The notes under the pieces were generated by a model. The model was given only the letters and a program-made list of their open reading frames with translations. It made no database searches and was not told the origin of the DNA. Of a stretch of 64,000 nt of DNA, positions 54,671 through 64,000 are shown piece by piece. The translations under genes and the position numbers were made by a program. The DNA lies in contig JADKJC010000001.1 in the NCBI GenBank assembly GCA_016722465.1, positions 806,001 to 870,000 of the forward strand, written 5' to 3'. Every line of letters starts with the position of its first letter. Within the stretch, counting starts at the first letter, position 1. Source of the stretch: Chitinophagaceae bacterium (GTDB lineage Bacteria; Bacteroidota; Bacteroidia; Chitinophagales; Chitinophagaceae).

Positions 54671-56626
54671 TTATTGCTTCTTCACCAGTATCAGCACCAC
54701 TTTATTAAAATCTGCACTGGCGTTGATCACTTTCCTGAATTCTTCAAACATCGTTAATGGATAATCGGTGATTTTATAAAATTCATGGAGCGAAATTTTA
54801 AGCTGGTTGCCATTTAGTTTATAGGAGGAAATAAAGCCCATTGTTTGCTGGTCCCTGTAATTGTCCACCACATTCATGTTCAGGTCATTCAGGTTTTTTA
54901 TTTCATATCCATCAGGGATGATAAAAGTAATTTCCCTGTCTAGTGCATGCGGATATTGAATGGTAATGGGCAACTGTCGTGGTTTTTCCTGGTACATCTG
55001 TTCCTGTGGCCCGATCACTTCACCAATCTTGATAAAATAACGGTTACCTGCTTTTTCTATCAGCTCAGGGCTTTCTACATCTGCTTCTATCGTTAGTGGT
55101 TTATTGGCAAAGCAGTCTGTCATTGCAGTGTTGGCTACTTTAATATTTTTAATGTCCTCACTTTTCACCACGCCTTTTATCACATCTTTGGTAAACTCAT
55201 CCATTTTGTCTTTTGGTAAAAAATTAAATGCCGGCCTGTAACTCATGGCACTGTAACCCATCAATATCTGTTTGCTGTGCAGCGATACAGCATCCATGGC
55301 ATCATTCATCTTTATCTGCACTTCCATATTGGTAGCACTTTTTTCATAGGGCTGAATGGCGATGCTGTCGAAAGATGCAATGGCTGTTTTTAAAGTGCCG
55401 ATAGAAGTTCCTTTTAAGAAGAGCCCTTTAGTGCCGCTCCAGTAAGGCTGCAGATAAGGATAGCGCAATGCACTTGCATCCGGCTCCAGGAAATTACCGG
55501 TATTGGGGAAATAAAAAATGATCTCATCTGCCAGCCTGTAGTTTTCAAAATCTTCATCCAGTGGCAACTCATCCCGTTTGCTGGGAAAAACGATCTGGTA
55601 GTTGATGCCTAATTTTTCAAAGCAGGCGATGAACAAACTGTTCACCCCTTCATCACTGGCGATCTTTGTTTTTACGATGTGTTCAATTTTGCCGGCATCC
55701 TCACCGATGCTTTCTTTATCAGCATTGATGTTAAGTTTGATATAATCTTCAACGGCCCTGATCTTTTCTTCTTCTGCAGCATTTTCATTAATGCCTCCCT
55801 GTTTTAAAAACCCGGCTGCTGCCTTCATTTCTTTTTCGGTAAAGCTGGTGTAGTTGGTATACACTCTTTTGGCCAGTTCGTTCCAGGTAAACAGCCGCAC
55901 ATTTTTATCTTTTGCCAGGTTGTAAGAAAATTTATACTGGATGTTTGCGGTGTAAGGTGCTACCACTCCGTACTTCTCATCTTCAAGACCAGGTAAGTTA
56001 TTGGCCTTTGCAGTAGTCACTCTTTTACTGTCGATCACCGTATCAGTACCCACTGTAAAACCATTGGCGCCTTTTACAGTAAACAGTAAATGCTCGGGCA
56101 CCAGCAACCGGAAGGTTGCTTTTTCAAATGGAATGCTGCCATACTGGAATACTTCTGTGCCAAAAAAAGTATACTGCTTTTTTAAGCGGTACATGTATTC
56201 TATCTCACTGTTTTTTTCCACTCCTTCCAGCGCAAATTTTTTGTAGCGTTTGCCATCTTCTTCTACATCAAAAATTTTATCGGCAGGCAGCTCCACTACT
56301 TTACCATCCGGTTTTATGGTCCTCGCTTTTACTTCCATCACTTCTGAATTGCTGTAAGGGATGTATATCTTATTGAACATTTCCACTCCCTTATCATCTA
56401 TCACTTTTACCAGGCGGTGGTTGGTTACATATACATACAGGTCTTTTTTGCTGTCTGCCTGGTATTCATGTGTCCTGTCATCTTCCAGTATCACAGCGCT
56501 CTCTTTTGCAAACTGTGCAGCAGGCTTGTGTACCACAGGGTTGGCCTGCCAGCCTGCAGACTGTGCACTGCATACTGCACTTAAAAAAACACTTACGGTA
56601 ATGATCGCTGTTTGTAGCTTATTCAT
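54671..56626 (-). CDS. DUF3857 protein with degenerate transglutaminase-like domain
   Basis: 651 residues with a signal peptide (LQTAIITVSVFLSAVCSAQ). The N-terminal DUF3857 domain contains YVYVTNHRLVKVIDDKG and RYKKFALEGVEKNSEIEYMY. The following transglutaminase-like part aligns by position with its paralogue downstream, but the catalytic Cys motif GDCKD is replaced by SDEGV and the His is replaced within NYRLADEI, while the Asp remains (LEPD). So it is probably inactive. It ends with a beta-sandwich domain. Predicted periplasmic or outer-membrane facing. Confidence 0.85.
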   Translation of the reverse strand: MNKLQTAIITVSVFLSAVCSAQSAGWQANPVVHKPAAQFAKESAVILEDDRTHEYQADSKKDLYVYVTNHRLVKVIDDKGVEMFNKIYIPYSNSEVMEVKARTIKPDGKVVELPADKIFDVEEDGKRYKKFALEGVEKNSEIEYMYRLKKQYTFFGTEVFQYGSIPFEKATFRLLVPEHLLFTVKGANGFTVGTDTVIDSKRVTTAKANNLPGLEDEKYGVVAPYTANIQYKFSYNLAKDKNVRLFTWNELAKRVYTNYTSFTEKEMKAAAGFLKQGGINENAAEEEKIRAVEDYIKLNINADKESIGEDAGKIEHIVKTKIASDEGVNSLFIACFEKLGINYQIVFPSKRDELPLDEDFENYRLADEIIFYFPNTGNFLEPDASALRYPYLQPYWSGTKGLFLKGTSIGTLKTAIASFDSIAIQPYEKSATNMEVQIKMNDAMDAVSLHSKQILMGYSAMSYRPAFNFLPKDKMDEFTKDVIKGVVKSEDIKNIKVANTAMTDCFANKPLTIEADVESPELIEKAGNRYFIKIGEVIGPQEQMYQEKPRQLPITIQYPHALDREITFIIPDGYEIKNLNDLNMNVVDNYRDQQTMGFISSYKLNGNQLKISLHEFYKITDYPLTMFEEFRKVINASADFNKVVLILVKKQ

Positions 56627-56664
56627 TGTTGAGGAGGGTTTATTATCTGTAAAAAAGTTGCCAT

Positions 56665-58586
56665 TTATTTTTGTTCCAGCACCACGGTTTCTTTGTACTG
56701 TGGCTGCACTGCTTTGATGGCTTTGTTCCAGGCATCAAAATCTGAGGGATAGATCATTAGTTTTTTGTTTTTGAGTTCCTGTGCAGCAATAATTTTTCCA
56801 TCTTTTACCTGGTAAGCGATTTTAATGGAAACAAGATCATTGCTGAAAGTAAAATCATCCGGCTTGTAGGCTACTGAATATCCCCTGGGGATTTCCAGGA
56901 TATGATACTGTTTGATTACATATTTGAATTCACTTTCCCGGGGCACTTTTCTTTTGGCTGTATCAATCACCCGGTAATCAAACAATTTCTCCAGGTTAAG
57001 ATTGATGTAATATTCGTTGCCTGCTTTTTTACTGTAGCCGGGGATTTCAAAATCGGCGGTGATATTGGCTATATTCTCCCCGGCATCCGTTTTATTAACC
57101 GAGTATTTACCCAGGATGAATTTGTTGCTTGCTTTCCCCATCCTTGTGTTCACATAATCTTTCAAATTTTTTTCATCCTTATACATGAGGGTGTTGTACA
57201 CATCCTCGCCAAAGTAGCCATAGTAATTTACTTTTTCCACGCCTTTTATTCCAGCATCTGTAAAGCTGATAAAAGTGCTGTCAATCATCATATTGTCTTC
57301 TGCTGCCGCTACCGGTACCCGAATCACTTTATATTCATTTTCACTGATGGCTACCAGGGCTTCCTTATCCTGTATGGATGATGGTGGCAACTCCAGTTTT
57401 GAATTGGGATCGGTGCCATCTAAAAAATACCACTTGCCATCAATACTGGCAGTAGAGATCATGTGGTTATCAACGATTGGTAAAGGCAGCTCTGTATAAT
57501 CATATGGGAGCAAACGGGTGCCGATCCAGGTGTAATAGGCTTTGATGCCTGCCAGTTGAAGCATCTGTGTGATGATGCTGCTCATGTCTTTGCAATCGCC
57601 ATAACGTTTATTGCATACATCAGCTGCCTGCCTTGGCCGGAAACCTTCCAGTCCATCTTCAAACGCAACATATTTTATGTGCTGCTGTACCCAGCGGTAA
57701 ATTTGTTTTGCTTTTCCCTTTTCTGTTGTTTGTCTGCTGGTGAGTGAGTCTACGATCTTTTTAGGTTTTCATCAGTGCCCTTATTCAGCTCTTTGGTAAA
57801 ACTGGTATTCCACTTATACAGATCCTCCAACGAACTTAAAAAGTTTTGTTTGCCTTCTTTATTCTCATATGATGTTACATATACAATTACATGTGGGTCA
57901 TAATACCTGCCGGAAGGGCTATCTCCATAATCATCCAGTCCTTTTACATTTTTCACGGTCCATTTATAAATGGTTTCCCTTCGCTTTTTCTCTTCACTAA
58001 ACCGGAAAATACCATTTGGATCATTTTTCACCACAAACTTCACCGCAATTTCATTGGGTACCACTACTGAGTAAACCGCATTGATAACTGGTATTCCGCC
58101 AGGAAAATAAAATGGCATAATGAGGTGGGCATCTTTGTGAAACTGGGTGTATTCCAAATGGCCAATGGCATCACGGGTAAGCGATGGAAAATCAAAACTG
58201 GTTTCTTTACTGTCATCATAAAACACGCTGGTGCCGGGGCTGCTGGTTGTTTTTTGCTCAGCAATTTTTACTTTTTTGTACTGGCTGCCATCGGGCACTT
58301 TGGTATAAGCTTCCAGTTCTTTCAATTCGTTGTAGCCGCTATGGTACACGGTTTGCCGGTTGTACAGGCTGGCATTCTTTTCGCTCAATATCATCAGCTC
58401 CCGCTCATGCCTGCTTTCAGCAACAGGAATATCATTTTTCATAAACAGCTTCAACTCCTGGTTATAATTAAGGTAGGCCAGTTCTTCACCGGGGAACTTT
58501 GTCCTTACTTCATCAGCTGTTTGTGCTGTTACAATTTGAAATAAAGATGCTGTAAAGGCAAGCAGGGTAGTCGTTATTTTATTCAT
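56665..58586 (-). pseudogene. DUF3857 transglutaminase-like protein, split by one single-base frameshift
   Basis: Two open frames (58586-57750 and 57585-56665) are one gene. N-terminus: signal peptide KITTTLLAFTASLFQIVTAQ and the DUF3857 domain. The first frame goes wrong after ENLKRS; one added base in the T-run 57758-57762 continues as KIVDSLTSRQTTEKGKAKQ into the transglutaminase core with RYGDCKDMSS (catalytic Cys), NHMISTASID (His) and YFLDGTD (Asp). The total is 640 residues, the same as its 651-residue paralogue. The intact triad suggests an active peptide-crosslinking or cleaving enzyme. Confidence 0.85.
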
Positions 58587-58587
58587 A

Positions 58588-61500
58588 TCAGTTCACACTT
58601 AAAAGATTGCCGTAAAAATAAACTCTTGTTTGTTTCAGTTTTCCCTGCATATCAAAATACCTGCAGGTTCCATGAAGGTCGTCATTATAATAATTCTCTT
58701 CCTTCTCTGTTTTCCCATTGGGGTAATAAATTTTGCGTTTGCCATGAAAATTGCCTAATATCCAATTCTCTTCTTTCATAATATTACCAGTTGGGTAATA
58801 TACTTTTTTAACACCGTTATCATAACCAAACTCACGGGTGCCGTCTATATATATCTTACCGGTGGTGAAATAGAATTTTCTAACCCCCTGTACATCATTG
58901 TCTAAAAAATCCATTTCTGCACTTTTGATCCCGTTTTTATAATAAGCAACCACTTTCCCGCTGGCTCCTTTCATTTGTATAGCTGGAACAAGCTTGCCGG
59001 CTTTATCTTCATAACTGTAGCTCTGCAATATACCTTCCTTATAATTTAATATCAGTGCCAACTGGTTGTTATCTCCAAACATTCTATACTCCCCATGCCA
59101 CTCATTGTTTTTGTAATTGATTATTTTGTCGGTTGTGCCGTCTTCATTGTAGGTTTTATCAATCCCTTCTAATTTACCATCTTTAAAAATGGCTTCTTCT
59201 TTTAATTTGCCGCTTTCAAAATAATATTTCCAACCGCCGGTTTTATCACCGTTTTTATATTTGCCCTCTGTTCTTAACACGCCGCCATAAAAATAATCTT
59301 TGTACGTGCTGTCCCTTTCATCATTTACATAATAAAAGGCTGAACTGACAGTACCATCAAAGAAAAATATTTTATAAGCCCCGGTAAGCATATAATGATC
59401 ATAAGTGCCTGTTGCAGCAGTTTTGCCATTATAGTGTTTATAGAGGAGTGTACCTGCGCCTTTCTTCAGCACATTGCTGCTGATGGTCTTTCCTGTACTG
59501 TCATACTGGTTGATTTCTTCCAGCCAGCCGTGATGATACCTGTATTCATAGTCTTTTATATTACCGGGATAAAAGTATTCAGTGTATCCATCCAGTTCAT
59601 TATCCAGGTAATGTGTTTTCTGTATAATATCGCTGATGTTGTTATAATAAATAATGTGTTGTTGTTTAGAGCCTTCAATCACCCAGCCTTCATAGCTTAA
59701 TTTTCCATTGTAGAAATACCCTTTTACATAACCATTTTCTTCTCCATCGGTATAGGTATTCTCTAATTTTTTCTGACCATTGTTATAATAATCTACATTG
59801 GCCCCTTCTTCCTGTCCTTCTTTGTAATTGGCTTCACCGCTAATCTTTCCTGACGGAAAGTATTCTGTAAATTTCCCTTCCTTCAACCCTTCCTTGTTAA
59901 AATAACCCTGGCTGGTTTTAATACCGGCAGGAGTAAAGAATGTAATATCGGCTGCTCCCCTTCGGGTAGTAGTGCCGGAGATGTTATTCCCTTTCTTGTC
60001 GTAGAAGTTAATTTCCCTTAACCGGCCTTTTTCATAGGTAGCATCTGTGTACAGTATTCCGTCATCGTCGTAAGATTCCAGTTTGCCATCAATCTTCTTT
60101 TTGGTGTAGTTCCCTTTACGGCTCAGCTTTCCATCTTCGTAATACTCGGTAAACTCCCCTGTTATTTCGTTGTCTTTATACGTTGTTTTTTCTTTTATGG
60201 TTCCGCTCTCATAGTAAGTGGTCCACAGTCCCTGCCGCATGTTATCTGCAAATTCCCCTACCTGTTCCTGTGCGCCGCTGTTATAAAAACTTTTGTAAGT
60301 ACCCGTTGCTTTGTCATCTTTATAATTCAGCTGGTCCTGTATTTTACCATTGCTGAAATAAGTGATGCCCTCGCCATCCTTTTTGTCATTGACATAATTT
60401 TGCGTACCGGTTAAACTTCCGCTGCTGCTGTAATTTTTCTGAATGCCCTCTTTTTGGCCTGCCTTATAATTGACGGAACTTTTTAACAGCCCGTTGTAGT
60501 AATAAATATTGTTAAGCCCCTCCAGTTTTCCATCCACATAGTTTTCCGTAAACCATTTGTTGCCATTATCAAACCATCCTTCTGAAAGACCTTCCTCTAT
60601 ATCCTCCTTTAAATTCGTTTTTTGTTTTAGCTGCCCGTTCTTATAAAAATATACCCACTCACCTGTTTTCTTTTCTTTCTCGTTAAACTCACCTTTGGCG
60701 CTCACATTACCGATATCATGAAAAAATTCCCAGGGGCCTGTCAGCACCACCTTATCTCCTGATCTTTTGTAAGGTCCCCTGGCAACAAATTTCCCGTCAT
60801 CAAAAAGATACCATAGGGGTGCATCTTTTCTTTCTGTTGCGTTCAGCACCCTTGAGTTTTTAATTTCGTTCAGGTAAGTAACTGCAGTGGTGGCATAAGA
60901 TTCTGCCTTCTTTTTATTCCTGTTGTTCCAGCTTTGTACCGGTTTCAAATCAAGCCCTGAGAACAAGGTAAATATCATTGGTTCAAACTGACCCTCTTTA
61001 AATGTTTTAATGTAGAAAGGAACATAATACTGCATGCAAAAACCTTTGTCATTGCGGTTGTATTCGAGCTTTTCATCTACTACCTGTATCTGTCTTACAA
61101 TATAGTCTTCCAGGTCCGCCTCCAGTTTATACTTCTTATCATAAGAAATTTTTGAGAGTAGTATTTGCTGCTGCAGATCAAAATTATCTTCTTTGCGGGG
61201 CTTATATTTTTTTACATTTTCCAGCACTTCATCGGTAACTTTTGCAATACTGTTCAGCTTCTGCAATGCCTTATTGCTGTATTTTCCGCTGGGTGCCACC
61301 AACAGGTATGTTTTTAATGCCAGCATGGAGGCTACCAGGTTCCCTTCATCATACAATAAGGCTCCCAGTAAATAATGCGAAGATGAGTAATATGGATTGA
61401 TGAGCAGGCTCTGTTCAAGGTTCTTTTTAGCTTCTTCATTTTTATCTATCTTTAAAAGGGTAAGACCTTTATTAAAATACAAGATGGCAGAGTGTGGATT

Positions 61501-61905
61501 GCGTTTCAATGCTTCGTCATACAATGCCAGTGCATCATCAGTGCGTTTCATATCATCCAGTATATTACCATCCAGCAAGGCGAATTTGGTGTAGTCGTCC
61601 GGGAAAAGCCGCAGCCCTTCCAATGCATAATTATGAGCCGCCTGCATCTGGCTATCCGCATAATGACTATAACTCAGTTCATACAAAGCGTCAGAATAAT
61701 TGGTATCGCTACGGGAGATTTGCTTATACAATTCAATTGCTTCTTTGTATTTTTTGTCTTCATGTAATTGATTACCCTGACTGATCAGTTCGCCGCTATT
61801 GATCAAAGGGTTGTTTTGCTGGGCATAAGTATTGCTCAAAAAAAGAACAAAGAAAACAAGGCTGGAAAGGCAAGGAATGGGTTTTATAAAACGAGCAGGA
61901 ATCAT
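58588..61905 (-). CDS. Large secreted TPR + MORN-repeat (YwqK-type) protein
   Basis: 1105 residues from the ATG at 61905; a TTG two codons upstream is also open. Signal peptide LSSLVFFVLFLSNTYAQ. TPR-like helices span about 40-210 (DSALYELSYSHY, AILYFNKGLTLLKIDKNEEA). From about 400 to the end there are some 25-30 copies of a roughly 23-residue MORN-variant repeat of the form G-x-W-x2-Y-x2-G-x-L-x3-Y-x2-G (GEWVYFYKNGQLKQKTNL, GTYKSFYNSGAQEQVGEF). Such repeats give long beta solenoids. First gene of the four-gene operon. The 'antitoxin' label sometimes given to this repeat family is not supported here. Confidence 0.88.
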   Translation of the reverse strand: MIPARFIKPIPCLSSLVFFVLFLSNTYAQQNNPLINSGELISQGNQLHEDKKYKEAIELYKQISRSDTNYSDALYELSYSHYADSQMQAAHNYALEGLRLFPDDYTKFALLDGNILDDMKRTDDALALYDEALKRNPHSAILYFNKGLTLLKIDKNEEAKKNLEQSLLINPYYSSSHYLLGALLYDEGNLVASMLALKTYLLVAPSGKYSNKALQKLNSIAKVTDEVLENVKKYKPRKEDNFDLQQQILLSKISYDKKYKLEADLEDYIVRQIQVVDEKLEYNRNDKGFCMQYYVPFYIKTFKEGQFEPMIFTLFSGLDLKPVQSWNNRNKKKAESYATTAVTYLNEIKNSRVLNATERKDAPLWYLFDDGKFVARGPYKRSGDKVVLTGPWEFFHDIGNVSAKGEFNEKEKKTGEWVYFYKNGQLKQKTNLKEDIEEGLSEGWFDNGNKWFTENYVDGKLEGLNNIYYYNGLLKSSVNYKAGQKEGIQKNYSSSGSLTGTQNYVNDKKDGEGITYFSNGKIQDQLNYKDDKATGTYKSFYNSGAQEQVGEFADNMRQGLWTTYYESGTIKEKTTYKDNEITGEFTEYYEDGKLSRKGNYTKKKIDGKLESYDDDGILYTDATYEKGRLREINFYDKKGNNISGTTTRRGAADITFFTPAGIKTSQGYFNKEGLKEGKFTEYFPSGKISGEANYKEGQEEGANVDYYNNGQKKLENTYTDGEENGYVKGYFYNGKLSYEGWVIEGSKQQHIIYYNNISDIIQKTHYLDNELDGYTEYFYPGNIKDYEYRYHHGWLEEINQYDSTGKTISSNVLKKGAGTLLYKHYNGKTAATGTYDHYMLTGAYKIFFFDGTVSSAFYYVNDERDSTYKDYFYGGVLRTEGKYKNGDKTGGWKYYFESGKLKEEAIFKDGKLEGIDKTYNEDGTTDKIINYKNNEWHGEYRMFGDNNQLALILNYKEGILQSYSYEDKAGKLVPAIQMKGASGKVVAYYKNGIKSAEMDFLDNDVQGVRKFYFTTGKIYIDGTREFGYDNGVKKVYYPTGNIMKEENWILGNFHGKRKIYYPNGKTEKEENYYNDDLHGTCRYFDMQGKLKQTRVYFYGNLLSVN

Positions 61906-62046
61906 ATTCAAAGGTTGTTGTGGTTTAACAATAGATGTATAAAATATCCAATTTTATGAATTGGCAATAAAAAGCGGTAAAATGTATTGCAAAAGTTGCT
62001 GTAATAGTGAAGGAAGAATAAAAATGAGCTGTAATTACGGCATCAG

Positions 62047-64000
62047 CTACTGCGGCGGTTCATCTTCCCTGTATTCGGTTTCATTTAATTCCTCGTTATT
62101 CCCTTTTCCCAGTTTTATCTTCGGGTTTTCCTGGGTGCCGGTCACATTCATTGGTATGCCAATGATACCCAGTGGCGGTAAACCCAGCCGCATCTTCAGT
62201 TTCAGGCGGCCATCAAAACTGGTCTGCCCTTCCATCCGCAGGCGGAAACCGGCCATTTTTATTTTAAACCGATCAAAAGTGATGATGTTGTTTTTGATCT
62301 TACTCTTAATGTCCACCTTGCTTACATCCGGGTTTGCAATACTGTCTTTGCCGGTTTTGCTGCCCACCACAGCAAACAATTTAAAACCTTTCACTTTTAC
62401 TTTTTTAACGCTCAATACACCACCACCTTCCAAAGACGGGTAGATGGGCTGCATATTTCCATCCAGCTTTCCCTTCACTGCATAATCGATTGATATGACT
62501 CCCTGCGCCTTGCCTGCTGCAGTAGCCATATCACGGAACAGTTTTACAGAATCGTATGCTTTCTTTACGTCAAACTCTTTTGCATTGATCTTAAAATCAA
62601 AGGAGGCTTTGTTGATACTGTTGCTGGTATACATGGCATCCAGGATTGTTTCGCTGCCAATTAAATTAAACCTGGTATTTCTTAGTGATAATACACCGTT
62701 GTTCATGATCATATTTCCTTTGGCATTGTCAAGATTGATCCCGTTAAAAGCGACACGATTTGCATTGGCAGTTATTGAAATATCCAGGTTGGATGGTATT
62801 ACTACAACACCTGTTTCAACCGAAGCTGTTTTGGATGAAGTATCTTTTATTGCTGCAGATGAATAAACCATCCATTCATCCACGTTAAAATAATCTGACT
62901 GCAAATTGAAATTACCCTTCAAAACCCCTTTTGGCGACAACACATAATCAATCACATTTTGCATATAACCATTCATGCTCATATCGCTCTTGCCATAGGA
63001 TGCTTTAAAATTATTGAACCACATTTTATCCTGCTTAAAAGTAAATATCCCTTCTTTGATGATAAAAGGTTTGGGCAGGTATGTTGTGGTAGTGGCAATA
63101 TCTTTTAACTCCAATGTACCTTCATTATTCAGTTTATTGTATTGTTTATTGCCAGCATCGCTTTGCCTGCCCATCAAATGCAGGTTGGCTTTTACATAAC
63201 CACTCACATCAATACCTTTTTGAGAAAACACTTTGTATATTTTAGCAATATCCAGTTCGCCTTTTGCTTTTACATCATACAATATGTCTTCAAAATTTTT
63301 GAAGGAAGCATTTACGCTGAATGGTTTCCCTTCAAAATAAAAAGACGCCTGCGGAATGATAAACTCCTGGTCTTTTAAAGTACCCGCTGCACTGGTGGCT
63401 TTTGCTGTAACCTGTATATTGCTGATCGCAGTTGGATAATAAGCTGTTTTAATACTACCATTACTCAAACCAATATCCGCAACAGTGAGTGGGAATTTAT
63501 TTGTTTCTGCATCGTATTGCCCCTTTGCATTCATGTTCAGTTTCAGCAACCCCTTCAGGTCAAAATCTTTTAAAGGATAAACATTTTTTATTTCTGCAAG
63601 GTTGATACCGGCCTGCACATTGGCATTGATCATCATTTCTTTTAAACTGCTTACAGACAGGTGCCCTTTGATGAAATTGTTCAATGCTGCTGCTGAAAGA
63701 TCATTGATGCTGAAACCGGTATTCCTGTAATCATTATCTGCACAGGAGCTCTTTACATTGAAATTTATATTACTGATCGCCTGCGGGAGTGATGCATATT
63801 TGAGGTAGCCATTCTTTATTTGTGCATCCAGGTTAAATGATGGAATGCTCACCAATGCTTCTTCATGCCGTATGCTGTTGGGGTTGGCTCCCATTGCATA
63901 CTTTCCATTGGCAGTAAAATGCAGATCACATTTTCCCTGCAGGTCAACATCCTGCCAGCCAACTGCTTTATCCAGGTTAGCAAGATCCATGGATGCATTC
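62047..64000 (-). CDS. AsmA-like outer-membrane biogenesis protein, N-terminus outside window
   Basis: About 650 residues visible; the frame stays open past the window edge at 64000, so the start is missing. Repeated patterns (NGYLKYASLPQAISNINFNV, NVQAGINLAEIKNVYPLKDF, VSGYVKANLHLMGRQSD) are typical of AsmA/TamB-like beta-groove proteins, and the AsmA C-terminal pattern (FKLFAVVGSKTGKDS) is near the end. These proteins span the periplasm and help move lipids to the outer membrane. It ends with an acidic tail (EDEPPQ). Confidence 0.85.
   Translation of the reverse strand, partial: NASMDLANLDKAVGWQDVDLQGKCDLHFTANGKYAMGANPNSIRHEEALVSIPSFNLDAQIKNGYLKYASLPQAISNINFNVKSSCADNDYRNTGFSINDLSAAALNNFIKGHLSVSSLKEMMINANVQAGINLAEIKNVYPLKDFDLKGLLKLNMNAKGQYDAETNKFPLTVADIGLSNGSIKTAYYPTAISNIQVTAKATSAAGTLKDQEFIIPQASFYFEGKPFSVNASFKNFEDILYDVKAKGELDIAKIYKVFSQKGIDVSGYVKANLHLMGRQSDAGNKQYNKLNNEGTLELKDIATTTTYLPKPFIIKEGIFTFKQDKMWFNNFKASYGKSDMSMNGYMQNVIDYVLSPKGVLKGNFNLQSDYFNVDEWMVYSSAAIKDTSSKTASVETGVVVIPSNLDISITANANRVAFNGINLDNAKGNMIMNNGVLSLRNTRFNLIGSETILDAMYTSNSINKASFDFKINAKEFDVKKAYDSVKLFRDMATAAGKAQGVISIDYAVKGKLDGNMQPIYPSLEGGGVLSVKKVKVKGFKLFAVVGSKTGKDSIANPDVSKVDIKSKIKNNIITFDRFKIKMAGFRLRMEGQTSFDGRLKLKMRLGLPPLGIIGIPMNVTGTQENPKIKLGKGNNEELNETEYREDEPPQ

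Noticed and set aside
58588..61905. The 'YwqK antitoxin' label for MORN repeats
   Set aside because: The label comes from a small YwqK in a toxin locus. This protein is 1105 residues, secreted, in an envelope operon, and no toxin gene is nearby.
58588..61905. MORN repeat region as CRISPR-like or DNA-level tandem array
   Set aside because: Repeats are conserved at protein level only, with variable DNA and no fixed spacer length.
1..64000. rRNA, tRNA, insertion sequences, integrases or phage genes
   Set aside because: No recognisable tRNA cloverleaf, rRNA segment, transposase, integrase or phage structural gene was seen; base composition looks uniform.

Overview
The window looks like a chromosomal segment of a Bacteroidota bacterium, most likely a member of the Chitinophagaceae. 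The reasons are the gldKLMN operon of the type IX secretion system (T9SS), gldB, four large secreted proteins with C-terminal T9SS sorting domains, families typical of this phylum (DUF4271, DUF4783, DUF3857, a MoxR/DUF58/BatA cluster), -7 promoter elements of the form TAnnTTTG, and no purine-rich Shine-Dalgarno sites. No rRNA, tRNA, CRISPR array, prophage or insertion sequence was seen.

Layout. 1-3084: the start of a membrane protein, a class-III aminotransferase, a CPCC cysteine-rich protein, a gamma-carbonic-anhydrase-like protein and small hypotheticals. 3088-8081: rsgA, then a MoxR - DUF58 - BatD-like - BatA envelope operon. 8235-14609: nadE (broken), gldB, a fatty acid desaturase, apaG (broken), a 4Fe-4S protein, a SUI1 protein, nadC and a DUF4783 protein (broken). 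14843-24768: gpmI, a haem-binding protein, a TonB-dependent receptor with its small partner, an ECF sigma factor with a membrane-anchored beta-barrel partner, a lipoprotein and uvrC. 25115-30000: gldN, gldM, gldL and gldK, with gldN and gldM frame-disrupted. 30155-38983: a DUF255 thioredoxin-like protein and two giant T9SS cargo proteins. 39128-47591: hemD, DUF4271 (broken), a BamA/TamA-like outer-membrane protein, hemW, gpsA, rnc, fabF and acpP. 47835-54083: a tandem pair of T9SS cargo paralogues, GNAT, YcxB-like, OmpA and PhoD proteins. 54173-61905: a compact four-gene envelope operon holding an M23-like pseudoenzyme, two DUF3857 proteins (one with and one without transglutaminase catalytic residues) and a TPR + MORN-repeat protein. 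62047-64000: an AsmA-like protein that runs off the end.

How the genes fit together. GldKLMN form the T9SS core, and the four cargo proteins with type A sorting domains are presumably its substrates. The TonB receptor, OmpA, BamA-like and AsmA-like proteins, and the MORN/DUF3857 operon make this an envelope-rich segment set among housekeeping genes (NAD, haem, fatty acid and phospholipid synthesis, DNA repair).

The most striking feature is a run of about ten genes broken by apparent single-base losses, nearly all in short homopolymers. In most of them restoring the bases gives a full-length family member. Essential genes (nadE, acpP) and both gldM and gldN are affected, so base-calling or assembly error is the most economical explanation. 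The sites are recorded one by one so they can be checked. The most system-like candidate is the 54173-61905 operon with its pairing of enzyme and pseudoenzyme.
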